Shown: piece by piece, positions 8,196 through 16,099 of the stretch | Numbering within the stretch: position 1 is the first letter of the stretch | Layout: the number at the start of each line of letters is the position of its first letter | NCBI RefSeq assembly: GCF_007860175.1 | Contig: NZ_SJPX01000005.1 | Coordinates: 806,001 to 870,000, forward strand | Length of the DNA: 64,000 nt | Source: Rubripirellula reticaptiva | GTDB lineage: Bacteria; Planctomycetota; Planctomycetia; Pirellulales; Pirellulaceae | Direction: 5' to 3' | Translations under genes and position numbers: made by a program | Notes under the pieces: model-generated | What the model saw: only the letters and a program-made list of their open reading frames with translations | Database searches by the model: none | What the model was told of the DNA's origin: nothing

Positions 8196-10055
8196 TCAAG
8201 CAAAGTATCCATGCAGCATCCACCGGTAAGTCGGTTGATGGCGTTGCTGCAGATTTGTTTTTCCTGATTCACCTGGAACGGTTTGGCGAAAGATCCACCA
8301 CCATTGATTGCGATCGGTTTCAACCCGGTAGTAATCACGATTGATGGACGGACCTTTCCACCAACCGGTTTCGATTCTTTCCGGCCCCCACGAACGCACG
8401 ATCCGGTGAGTCACTCCGTGAACTCGCAAACGATCGGGCAGCGAACCTAATTGCGTATCGCAGGCAAAGGGCACATTGCCAAATGCGATCAACAACATTG
8501 ATGGTGAAGACAACAAGGCCACCGGTCTGCGCATCGCGTCGGTCGGTAACGGATTTAGATTTTGCGAGTTCAAGTTTTGTGAGATCGCCGATTGGCGGTG
8601 ACGCGAAACTTGCCGTTTGAATCTTCGAGCGTATGAATGGTTTGTCCGGCTAGAACCTGAATGTTGGTTGCCGGCTAACGGCGACGTTTTGTAGGCGCTT
8701 TCGGGCAAAGGATCACGACAAAGTTTGACATCGACAACGGCACTGCGCCCGAGTCGACCACTCAGCGAATCAATCAATCGACTGATCGATGAACCGCTAA
8801 GCAAAGAGTGACCAGGTAATGAATGAGAGCCGGCTGAGTGGTTTGAATCACTGATGTCGGCAACTGAATTGAAGAGCGAGGTTTGAACGGTGCGAAGCGG
8901 ACCGGTCAGAGTTGCGGACAACGTGATGCGGTCGACATCCGACGGCAATCGAGTTTGTTCAAGACGGTGAATCAAGAGACCGCTTAAGTGTTTTGCGTCA
9001 GCCGATGGCGCAAACAGACCAACATCAAGGGTCAGTGGCGGGTGGATCGAAAGGTCCAGGCGACATTCCATGCGTAGTGCCCCACGCTGGCGTGTTGCCA
9101 AGCCCGCCCTCACCTTGATCGTCAGTCGCTCGATTCGGTCGGCCAGGATCGCAGCGTCGATGGTCGGGTATTCCAGCGACAGAGTTTCGATGTGTTCCGA
9201 TTCGGCACGAAACGTCGCGATCGGCTCGTCCACTTCACCAAGTGCATGCTCGATTCGTTTGACCAGTGCGGCACCCAACCGGGGTGCGATGCCGCTACGA
9301 GGAAGCCGCAGTAAGTGTCCAACGGTTTCGACGCCCAATCGCCGGAGTGTTTCGGCGGTTTCCGGTGCAATTCTTAGCACTGACACGTTCAAGTCTTCGA
9401 TCGCAGATCGGTTTTCGCCGGGCGGCACAATAAAGCAGCGGTCGGCTGGCGCGTGAGACTTGGCGATCCGGCCATGAGCGACTGCCCAAGCGGCGCCCGC
9501 AGAATCAGCGATCGCCAGACGGCAGGCCAGTCCGAGGGAAGCCAGCAGGTCAGTGACTTTGGCAAGCGTCGCCGCTTCACCGCCGAACAGATGAGTCACA
9601 CCGGCAATGTCGCCGATCAACGACTCGCATTGATGCCGCGGATGGCCAGCCCAAGGATACGAATCAAGCGATTCGATGGCGATGGTGGGTGTGATGGTTT
9701 GCTGGATCCACCAGGCGACTTGGTCAAACGCTTGGCGATCGAGTTCGGGATCATGCCGCTCGATGATGACATCGTCTAGTCCCGCCGCCAAACACATTTC
9801 GTGGGCTTGGGCGATCGACATTCCCACGCAGGCGCGAGTCGTGCGGACACGCGGGCAACAGGCAACGACTTGGCGTCCGCGCCGTGCGTGTTCGTCCCAC
9901 AGCAAAAGAGGCGTGGGATTGGTGGGGGAAAGCGGTTCAGGCTCGCCGCTGAGTTGGTTGCTAGGCTGATCGCTGGTCGAGTTGCTGGGTCGTTCGATTA
10001 GCCGCCGTCTTTGGATGGGCCAATTCGGAAGCCAAACGCATAGCTGCCGTTTCAT
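8196..10055 (-). CDS. imuB: ImuB-like Y-family DNA polymerase homologue
   Basis: A 619-residue member of the Y-family branch that includes ImuB. ImuB is the catalytically inactive scaffold of the ImuA-ImuB-DnaE2 mutasome and links the error-prone polymerase to the beta clamp during SOS translesion synthesis. The N-terminus LCVWLPNWPIQRRR aligns with the first Y-family motif, but the metal-binding Asp is missing, as expected for ImuB. The middle contains the helix-hairpin-helix-like region ETAETLRRLGVETVGHLLRL and the little-finger region. A Ser-rich stretch lies in the C-terminal half (about residues 395-480). The start overlaps the end of imuA by 95 bases, an unusually long overlap. No dnaE2 gene is adjacent. 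Confidence 0.88.
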   Translation of the reverse strand: MKRQLCVWLPNWPIQRRRLIERPSNSTSDQPSNQLSGEPEPLSPTNPTPLLLWDEHARRGRQVVACCPRVRTTRACVGMSIAQAHEMCLAAGLDDVIIERHDPELDRQAFDQVAWWIQQTITPTIAIESLDSYPWAGHPRHQCESLIGDIAGVTHLFGGEAATLAKVTDLLASLGLACRLAIADSAGAAWAVAHGRIAKSHAPADRCFIVPPGENRSAIEDLNVSVLRIAPETAETLRRLGVETVGHLLRLPRSGIAPRLGAALVKRIEHALGEVDEPIATFRAESEHIETLSLEYPTIDAAILADRIERLTIKVRAGLATRQRGALRMECRLDLSIHPPLTLDVGLFAPSADAKHLSGLLIHRLEQTRLPSDVDRITLSATLTGPLRTVQTSLFNSVADISDSNHSAGSHSLPGHSLLSGSSISRLIDSLSGRLGRSAVVDVKLCRDPLPESAYKTSPLAGNQHSGSSRTNHSYARRFKRQVSRHRQSAISQNLNSQNLNPLPTDAMRRPVALLSSPSMLLIAFGNVPFACDTQLGSLPDRLRVHGVTHRIVRSWGPERIETGWWKGPSINRDYYRVETDRNQWWWIFRQTVPGESGKTNLQQRHQPTYRWMLHGYFA

Positions 10056-11058
10056 GATGTCGATTGGGGTGAATTGGATTCGGCTGGGCAGTGCTTGGTC
10101 GGCCAGTGTTTGGCTGAATCGTGTTGCTGGACGCTGATTTTGCGTTCAGGCTGATCATTCGACCGCGGTCGTCGATCATCACGGTGGTGGCGATACCGCC
10201 AGCCGATCCGCGGCACCGGTCCAACATCACTCGCAGGGCCGGAAAGGACGTTTGATGACGCGATTCGAAGCGAACGTTCTTTTCCATCGCCACATGGAAT
10301 CGAGTTTCCGCGAATGTCGGTTTGCCTCGCGTGGCAATCGGGCGAACCAGCAAGCCTGGTGTACGACCAATTTCCGAAGCCAACTGGAACCGCCGCGCGT
10401 CCCGGTCGTCCAGTTCGGCGCCGACAAGTGACCAAACCGCCGCAACCGATTCGCAGCGCAGCGACTGGTCGATCGACCAGACCGCATCGGCGTGCCGATT
10501 GGGGCGAACCCAAATGATGCGGTCAGCCGGGATGCCCAACGCAACAGCCGCCGGAGGATAGAAATCGGATGGGCGAGCCACCACGACCAACGGTCCGGCG
10601 TGGCGGGTCAATTGCTGGGCGGCGGTGACCAGCGATAACGCACAGGTCGCGTTGGAATAGTTTTCGCCGACCCATTCGGTAACCGAGTCGACTTTCAGTC
10701 CTTTGCGAGGCAGCAATTGGTCAATGGCCGCGTTTCCGGTCGAGAAGGTTTCGACGACTGGCCCAGCGGCTTCGACCGTGCTGATGCAACCGGCCCGAGA
10801 TCGCAGGTCACGCAGGATCTGGTCGCGAGTGGGCAGCGGCGACTCGTCAGACTTTGCAGATGCACCAGGCTTCGCAGGGGCTTCGAGCTTCGCAGGGGCT
10901 TCGAGCTTCGCGGGGGCTTCGAGCTTCGCAGAGGCGTCAGGCTGTGCTTGTTTTTCCGATTTCAGCGGATCCGGTGCCCAAGTTTTCCGGGCTTTCAGCG
11001 AATAGCGGTCGCCGGACTTCGCTGCAGCGGCGAAAGCGAACGTTTGCTGGAATGCCAT
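9961..11058 (-). CDS. imuA: ImuA-like RecA-related protein
   Basis: A 365-residue RecA-fold-like protein that matches the ImuA component of the SOS mutasome, judged by its position directly upstream of imuB and by segments such as VVVARPSDFYPPAAVALGI, IIWVRP and AVWSLVGAELDDRDARRFQLA. The P-loop is degenerate (VGENYSNATCALSL), so ATP hydrolysis is doubtful. Residues about 39-65 are a low-complexity Ala/Lys/Pro/Glu linker built from hexapeptides (AKLEAP), encoded by an 18-base tandem repeat. The last ~95 bases overlap imuB in another frame. No LexA box was recognised upstream, so SOS control is expected from the family but not shown here. Confidence 0.82.
   Translation of the reverse strand: MAFQQTFAFAAAAKSGDRYSLKARKTWAPDPLKSEKQAQPDASAKLEAPAKLEAPAKLEAPAKPGASAKSDESPLPTRDQILRDLRSRAGCISTVEAAGPVVETFSTGNAAIDQLLPRKGLKVDSVTEWVGENYSNATCALSLVTAAQQLTRHAGPLVVVARPSDFYPPAAVALGIPADRIIWVRPNRHADAVWSIDQSLRCESVAAVWSLVGAELDDRDARRFQLASEIGRTPGLLVRPIATRGKPTFAETRFHVAMEKNVRFESRHQTSFPALRVMLDRCRGSAGGIATTVMIDDRGRMISLNAKSASSNTIQPNTGRPSTAQPNPIHPNRHHETAAMRLASELAHPKTAANRTTQQLDQRSA
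10871..10942. repeat. 18-base tandem repeat inside imuA, about four copies
   Basis: The unit TTCGCAGGGGCTTCGAGC occurs twice exactly (10871-10888, 10889-10906), once with one change (10907-10924), and once degenerate (10925-10942). It encodes the AKLEAP hexapeptide run of the ImuA linker. Being a multiple of three, copy-number change would keep the frame. Confidence 0.9.
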
Positions 11059-11178
11059 GGTTTCGCCTCCCCGATATCGTTCGGGTCAGTTAAAGTCAGA
11101 TGAACGGCCGGATACTCAATGCTAGCAACGCAGTGTATCGACGTACAGTATCTTTAATCGGTTCAAAAGGCAAATTGG

Positions 11179-11469
11179 ATGCAGAAAATTCGCTGGTTCT
11201 TCCTGATCGTCGGCATCTTGCTGGCTCTGGCGATGTCGCTCCAGAACAACACATTGACCGATGTTCGTTTGTTGTGGCTCGACGCCCAGTTTCCGTTGTC
11301 GGTTTTGTTGTTGGTGGCAACGGCGATTGGGTTCTTGTTCGGCGCGTTGTTAACGGCATCCATGCTAAGAAGCCGAAAAACGGTCAAAAAAGAGCCTGTG
11401 GTGATCGTGGACACGAAAAAGGCGGCTGCCAAAAACGACTTGCCTGCGGACACTTCACCGTTGAAATAG
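11179..11469 (+). CDS. LapA-domain (DUF1049) small inner-membrane protein
   Basis: A 96-residue protein with two hydrophobic segments (residues about 5-22 and 39-62) separated by a short loop containing LQNNTLTDVRLLWLDAQFPLS. This is the pattern of the lipopolysaccharide-assembly LapA/DUF1049 domain: N-Q-N-x-x..V.L.. between two helices. A basic stretch (RSRKTVKK) and a short soluble tail follow the second helix. It is divergent from imuA with about 120 bases between starts. In E. coli LapA acts with LapB in regulating LpxC, but the domain is widespread and the role here is not known. Confidence 0.8.
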   Translation: MQKIRWFFLIVGILLALAMSLQNNTLTDVRLLWLDAQFPLSVLLLVATAIGFLFGALLTASMLRSRKTVKKEPVVIVDTKKAAAKNDLPADTSPLK

Positions 11470-11507
11470 GCGTCATTCTCGCTTGCCATCTTTTCACTTG
11501 GCACGTT

Positions 11508-11783
11508 TCACTTGGCACGGCGGCGTGCGGCCATTTGTTCGCGGCGTTTGGCGACCAAGTCGTATCGCAACAGCACCAGCCGAGCCAAATCGCCCATGTG
11601 GTTCAGCCCACCCTCTTCGCGTCGCTCGCCAACTCGATTAGCAGGGGCATGTGAGGCAGCAGCCGTTTTAGCAACAGGAGCTTTGTTGGCCGGCACGTTG
11701 ACCGCGGGCGGGGTCACCACGGGAACATTGACAACAGCGACGTTGGTTTCAGCGACCGAATCGAACAGCAACATTTGAGTCAT
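11508..11783 (-). CDS. Small protein of unknown function
   Basis: A 91-residue protein from the ATG at 11783, with GGAG about 9 bases upstream. The N-terminal half is Val/Pro/Ala-rich (VAVVNVPVVTPPAVNVP) and the C-terminal part is helical and basic, ending GDLARLVLLRYDLVAKRREQMAARRRAK in two blocks. No signal peptide or known domain is seen. A longer in-frame extension to 11972 is Arg/Cys-rich and looks like shadow sequence. It lies between the LapA-domain gene (convergent) and hflX (divergent). The clear ribosome binding site and the ordered C-terminus make it likely to be real. Confidence 0.55.
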   Translation of the reverse strand: MTQMLLFDSVAETNVAVVNVPVVTPPAVNVPANKAPVAKTAAASHAPANRVGERREEGGLNHMGDLARLVLLRYDLVAKRREQMAARRRAK

Positions 11784-11975
11784 CGGGAAGTCTCCGGCAA
11801 AGTTTCGTTTCCGTCTGAGCCTCCGTTGGCCCGACAAAAAACATTCTTGGCAGGGGCCGTGACACGTCTGGTCACAACCACAGAAACTAAGTTTTCGGGT
11901 CGATTTCCGAACCTTCTTCCTTTTCCGACTCTCAGCTATAATGCGGGTGTGGACTGACCACACCAAAACCAAACC

Positions 11976-11992
11976 AAGGAGCGGCTCTTATC
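11976..11992 (+). promoter_or_regulatory. Strong Shine-Dalgarno ahead of a possible AUC start for hflX
   Basis: AAGGAG at 11976-11981 is followed after 8 bases by ATC at 11990-11992, which is in frame with hflX. There is no ATG, GTG or TTG in that frame between the TAA at 11939 and the TTG at 12044. The nearest regular start codon lies more than 60 bases from this site. The site may therefore start hflX at AUC. Confidence 0.45.
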
Positions 11993-12043
11993 ACTGCGCG
12001 TGAACCCCACCAAGTCCAAGACGACTCGCCCGAACGCAGCATC

Positions 12044-13357
12044 TTGGCGCGTTTGATCATGCCCGGCCAACCGGTCGAGGCAGATCCGTTGGAAGAACTT
12101 CATGGATTGGCCACCACCGCCGGCACGCAAGTCGTCGACGAGATGGTGCAGCGACGATCCACCCCTAGCCACTCGACTTACCTGGGCAAAGGTAAAGTCG
12201 AGGAGCTTCGATTGATGGTCGAGCGGCATGACGCTGACGTGATCATCTTCGACAACACTCTGACGCCCGCTCAGGTGCGTAACTTGGAACAGGCCGTCGG
12301 TGCAAAAGTCGTCGACCGAACCGAGTTGATCTTGGACATCTTTGCTGCCGGAGCTCGGACGCACGAATCCAGACTGGCCGTCGAAGTGGCTCAGCTTGAG
12401 TATTCGTTGCCGCGACTCAAACGCATGTGGACTCACCTTTCGCGACAAGCGATGGGCGTCGGCATGCGGGGGCCGGGCGAAAAGCAGTTGGAAGTTGACC
12501 GCCGGATCGCACAAAAGCGAATCCACGATTTGCAGACCGAACTCGCTCAGGTCGAACATCGCCGCGAACGACAAGTTGCCGCTCGCAAAGAGTCACCGAC
12601 GGTGTCCATCGTCGGATACACCAACGCCGGCAAGAGCACGTTGATGAACGCGCTGACCGACGCAGATGTGTTGGCGCAAGACAAACTGTTCGCCACCTTG
12701 GATACGCGGACGCGCCGCTGGCAATTGCCCGGATGGGGCACGGTCTTGCTAAGCGACACGGTCGGTTTCATTCGCGATTTGCCGCACTCGCTGGTTGCTA
12801 GTTTCAAGTCGACGCTCGAAGAAACTCGCCAAGCCGAACTGCTGTTGCACGTTGCTGACGCCAGCAGTGCGACGGTGTTCGAACAGATCACCGCAGTCTA
12901 CGAAGTGCTGAAAGAACTCGGCATCGAAGAGAAAGACACGCTGTTGGTGCTCAACAAGATCGACGCGATCGAAAGTCCAGCGGTGCTCAACCGTGTGCTC
13001 GACCGCTATCCCAACGCAATTCCGGTGAGCGCTCGCAGTAACAAAGGCTTGGCGATGCTGACCGAGGTGGTTGGTGAAACGCTGGGCCGAGAATTCTTGG
13101 ACGTCGAAGTCGACGTGGCTGTGACGGACGGAAAACTGTTATCGTACTTGTCGGCCAAAGGTGAAGTGCTTTCACGAGAGTTCGGCGAAGAGATTACGAC
13201 CGTCCATGTTCGCATGCCGGCCGGCGCGATGGGACCGGTTCACAAGTCGGCCAAAGCGATCCGCCAAATCGATCGCGAGGCAAAGCCTAAAACGCCAACG
13301 GCACAGCCGATGGAAATTGTCACGCAAGACGATCCACCGACCAGCGAAGTGGCTTGA
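12044..13357 (+). CDS. hflX: GTPase HflX (ribosome-splitting / 50S-binding GTPase)
   Basis: A cytoplasmic GTPase of the Obg-HflX group that binds the 50S subunit and rescues stalled or stressed ribosomes. The HflX N-domain (TYLGKGKVEEL, IIFDNTLTPAQVRNLE, DRTELILDIFAAGARTHES), the coiled linker with RGPGEKQLEVDRR, and the G domain with GYTNAGKSTL (P-loop), DTVGFIRDLP and NKID are all visible. The listed start is the first regular start codon, TTG at 12044, giving 437 residues. An in-frame reading from ATC at 11990, behind a strong AAGGAG, would add 18 residues (ending DDSPERSIL) and gives a more natural N-terminus. The true start is therefore uncertain. The SDR gene follows after 4 bases. Confidence 0.93.
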   Translation: MARLIMPGQPVEADPLEELHGLATTAGTQVVDEMVQRRSTPSHSTYLGKGKVEELRLMVERHDADVIIFDNTLTPAQVRNLEQAVGAKVVDRTELILDIFAAGARTHESRLAVEVAQLEYSLPRLKRMWTHLSRQAMGVGMRGPGEKQLEVDRRIAQKRIHDLQTELAQVEHRRERQVAARKESPTVSIVGYTNAGKSTLMNALTDADVLAQDKLFATLDTRTRRWQLPGWGTVLLSDTVGFIRDLPHSLVASFKSTLEETRQAELLLHVADASSATVFEQITAVYEVLKELGIEEKDTLLVLNKIDAIESPAVLNRVLDRYPNAIPVSARSNKGLAMLTEVVGETLGREFLDVEVDVAVTDGKLLSYLSAKGEVLSREFGEEITTVHVRMPAGAMGPVHKSAKAIRQIDREAKPKTPTAQPMEIVTQDDPPTSEVA

Positions 13358-13361
13358 CCCG

Positions 13362-14156
13362 GTGCGTTTACGACCGATCCGTTGGAATCCTGAAAACGCG
13401 GTTGCAATCGTAACAGGCGCTAGCAGCGGCATCGGCCGTTGTCTTTGCGAATTGATGTCCGATCGAGGCGCAAACGTTGTCGCGGTCGCTCGGCGTGCGG
13501 ACCGCTTGGCCTCGCTTGCCCAGCGGCCAACCGTCGGCAAGGTCATTCCCCTGGTTGGCGATGTCACCAACGGCGAGACGCGTCAGGCAATCATCGATAC
13601 AGCCGCTCGAGTTCGCGATGGCGAGATTGACTTGTTGGTCAATAACGCGGGTATCGGTGGCATTGGTCCTTTTGCGGATGCGACGCCCGATCGGCTGCGA
13701 CAAATCATGGAAGTGAACTTTTTCGCACCCGTCGAATTGACGCGTTTAGCGCTTCCACATTTGGCCCACGGCCGCGCCGCGGTGGTTTGCAACATCAGCA
13801 GCGTATTGGGGCATCGGGCGGTCGCGAACAAGAGCGAGTACTGTGCCAGCAAGTTTGCGATCCACGGCTTCAGCGATTCGTTGCGAGCCGAACTGGCGCC
13901 CCAAGGAATCCAGGTCACATTGGTCAGCCCCAGCACCACAGACAGCGAGTTCTTTGATTCGCTTGTCCATACCGATGCTAATCAAACGTCGAGCAGCATT
14001 GGCCGTTGGACACCTGACCGAGTCGCTCGGGCAGCTCTAGCGGCGATCAAGACGCGCAAAAGCGAAGTGATCCTGTCGGCCGGCGGCAAAGCACTGGTGT
14101 ACGCCGACCGTATCTCGCCACCCATCATGAACGCTATTTTGCGATCGAAGGGTTAG
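13362..14156 (+). CDS. Short-chain dehydrogenase/reductase (SDR)
   Basis: A 264-residue classical SDR, a cytoplasmic NAD(P)H-dependent oxidoreductase. It shows the cofactor motif TGASSGIG near the N-terminus, the structural NNAG motif in LLVNNAGIGG, the catalytic Ser in NISSVLG and YCASK (the YxxxK pair). RR after strand 2 (AVARRADRL) favours NADPH. The GTG at 13362 is chosen because it lies just after the hflX stop and about a dozen residues before the first strand; open sequence further upstream overlaps hflX and has no SDR character. Its substrate cannot be told. It converges on the PP2C gene with 27 bases between stops. Confidence 0.88.
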   Translation: MRLRPIRWNPENAVAIVTGASSGIGRCLCELMSDRGANVVAVARRADRLASLAQRPTVGKVIPLVGDVTNGETRQAIIDTAARVRDGEIDLLVNNAGIGGIGPFADATPDRLRQIMEVNFFAPVELTRLALPHLAHGRAAVVCNISSVLGHRAVANKSEYCASKFAIHGFSDSLRAELAPQGIQVTLVSPSTTDSEFFDSLVHTDANQTSSSIGRWTPDRVARAALAAIKTRKSEVILSAGGKALVYADRISPPIMNAILRSKG

Positions 14157-14183
14157 TTGTCAGCCGGCTACCGGGATAAAGCA

Positions 14184-14999
14184 CTAAGGCGAGTAAATCA
14201 GAATCGCCAAGTCATCGGGTTTGCCAGGCTGACCATCGCTAGGATCGGTCATTCGCTTAGTCGCCATATCGGCGAGCATCGAAATGCGGCGGACCGGTTT
14301 GCCCGAACGTGCCAAGTCGATCACTTCGCGAACGTGCAAATTATCAAATAGCCCATCACTGCCTACGATGACCGTATCTTTGGCGGCCAATAGCCTCGCC
14401 GGGCCAATCTCGATGTGCATACTACGTGAACCAACCAAGTTCGACACTAAGTGTCGTTCGTCATGGTGCATCGCATCGGCTTCGTCCAGCATTCCTGATT
14501 CGATCGCATAGCCAACCGGTGAATGTGGGGTGGATTTCCACTTCAGTGCACCGCGTTGCCCGATCATCAGCGTCATCGAGTCGCCGACTTGGTACGCCCG
14601 CGCTACCCGGTCCTGGATCTCGACCACCGCAAGTGTCGTCGCCGCGCCGATCCCCAAATCTAAGATCTCTTCATTGGCTCGTTCGATGCCATCCAAAATT
14701 GCTGGACGAAGATCCGAAAGAGGAGCCGCTTCGTGGACACTTTCGATAATCGACTCAACCGCGATCGCTGATGCCTTGTATCCGAGCGGGCAACCGCCCA
14801 CTCCGTCGGCCACGACCATCACGATCCCGCCGGACACCGTTTGGATCATGGCTGCCGAATCATCGTTCGGTTCAATCTTGCTTGGGCACCTTCGACAAAA
14901 AACCGCGACATGACCGGAGGTCACATCGATGATTTCGGGCACTTCCATGTCAGATTCGACAAAGAGGCGGCGAAGCGGCTGGGCGACAGTGGTAAGCAT
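14184..14999 (-). CDS. PP2C-family protein serine/threonine phosphatase
   Basis: A 271-residue PPM/PP2C phosphatase, probably cytoplasmic as no signal or membrane segment is seen. The family motifs are NDDSAAM, VADGVGG (metal-binding Asp), GAATTLAVV, VGDS, GSDGLFDN and the final KPDDLAIL with the last metal-binding Asp. It starts 105 bases downstream of a Ser/Thr kinase gene on the same strand, so the pair is probably co-transcribed and may act on the same targets. The N-terminal ~30 residues precede the domain. The match to PP2C is clear; the targets are not known. Confidence 0.9.
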   Translation of the reverse strand: MLTTVAQPLRRLFVESDMEVPEIIDVTSGHVAVFCRRCPSKIEPNDDSAAMIQTVSGGIVMVVADGVGGCPLGYKASAIAVESIIESVHEAAPLSDLRPAILDGIERANEEILDLGIGAATTLAVVEIQDRVARAYQVGDSMTLMIGQRGALKWKSTPHSPVGYAIESGMLDEADAMHHDERHLVSNLVGSRSMHIEIGPARLLAAKDTVIVGSDGLFDNLHVREVIDLARSGKPVRRISMLADMATKRMTDPSDGQPGKPDDLAILIYSP

Positions 15000-15104
15000 G
15001 GTGGTCTGGCGAAAGGTAGGTCTCTAGCCCGGCTGGGCCTAGCGGAGAAACGGCAAGCCCGATCACCGATGGCCGGGGGCTTCTTAATTGTAGCCTTTCG
15101 TCGA

Positions 15105-15929
15105 TCAGCGTCTCGAGAATCGAATGGCCTTTAGTCGCACTTTTTCCCAGTCTGCAAGCAACACGTTCGCGTCGCGATGCCTGTGACGGGGGAGGATTTC
15201 GATGGTTTTGCGGATGAGAGCGATTAGGTCCGGATGCGCACGCCGGCGAAGCCGCGCCGCGCCGACCATCGGCCAGGTGAACGGATATTCAGGCCATTTG
15301 CCCGAAAACATCCGATAGCTAATCAGCCCGATCGAAAAAACATCACTGCGAGTCGATGGTTTTCCCATCGCCTGTTCAGGCGCCATGTAGCCGAGGGTTC
15401 CGGTCCCGCTGCTGCTAATCGTTTTCTGCGCTACTTTGGCGATTCCGAAATCCGCCAGCCTGACCAAGTTGTCATCGAATAGCAGGATATTTTCAGGCTT
15501 GATGTCACAATGGATCACTCCGTGTTCGTGGGCATGAGCGACGCCCTCGATGATCTGGGTCAGCAAATCAAAAGCGGTTTCGAATGCTATTCGCTTCCCC
15601 AATCGATCATGCAGCGTCCGTTGCGCGAGTGGCGACACAATCACGAACTGGCCATCGATGAAGGATGCGTCTCGGATCGGCAAAATGTTGGGGTGGTCCA
15701 ACTTCATCGTCAGCCGGGCCTCGCGACGAAACTCTTCGAGCATCTCTGGCGAGATCAGTTCGCTAGACGGAATCTTGAGCGCGACTTTGATTCCAAGCAG
15801 CGTGTCGGTCGCAGCATACACGGTCGCAAAACCGCCGGTTCCCATCCGACGATCCAGCCGATACTTGCCGACTCGCGATCCAACGCGCAGTCTCGTGGTG
15901 GTCTTGGGGGGGATCGAAAAGTTGGACAA
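15105..15929 (-). CDS. Eukaryote-like serine/threonine protein kinase, soluble
   Basis: A 274-residue Hanks-type kinase: glycine loop GTGGFATV (30-37), VALK with Lys52, catalytic loop HCDIKPEN (140-147), DFG (160-162) and APE (183-185). The HRD arginine is Cys141, which makes it a non-RD kinase that may not need activation-loop phosphorylation. The kinase domain fills almost the whole protein; there is no transmembrane segment, PASTA or other sensor domain. The only available start in frame is TTG at 15929. It lies just upstream of the PP2C gene and 170 bases downstream of a TPR membrane protein gene on the same strand, so it may belong to the larger signalling cluster at 14.2-19.0 kb. Confidence 0.9.
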   Translation of the reverse strand: MSNFSIPPKTTTRLRVGSRVGKYRLDRRMGTGGFATVYAATDTLLGIKVALKIPSSELISPEMLEEFRREARLTMKLDHPNILPIRDASFIDGQFVIVSPLAQRTLHDRLGKRIAFETAFDLLTQIIEGVAHAHEHGVIHCDIKPENILLFDDNLVRLADFGIAKVAQKTISSSGTGTLGYMAPEQAMGKPSTRSDVFSIGLISYRMFSGKWPEYPFTWPMVGAARLRRRAHPDLIALIRKTIEILPRHRHRDANVLLADWEKVRLKAIRFSRR

Positions 15930-16099
15930 GTACGTCTTCTCGGTCGAGTTTTCAAAAGTACGTTCGCACAGTAGCCCGAAACCACTGAGTTCAATTTCTT
16001 GTTGGCTCGTTCGCTGACGAAACGGTGAAGTCGTTCCACGTCATTCATCTTCGTTGGTATCGCAGTCTTGTCTACCGGACCGAAGACCAATCAAGCCGT

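Noticed and set aside
11059-11100. CGATATCG-containing sequence upstream of imuA as a LexA box
   Set aside because: It does not match the E. coli or Gram-positive LexA consensus; the planctomycete site is not known to me.
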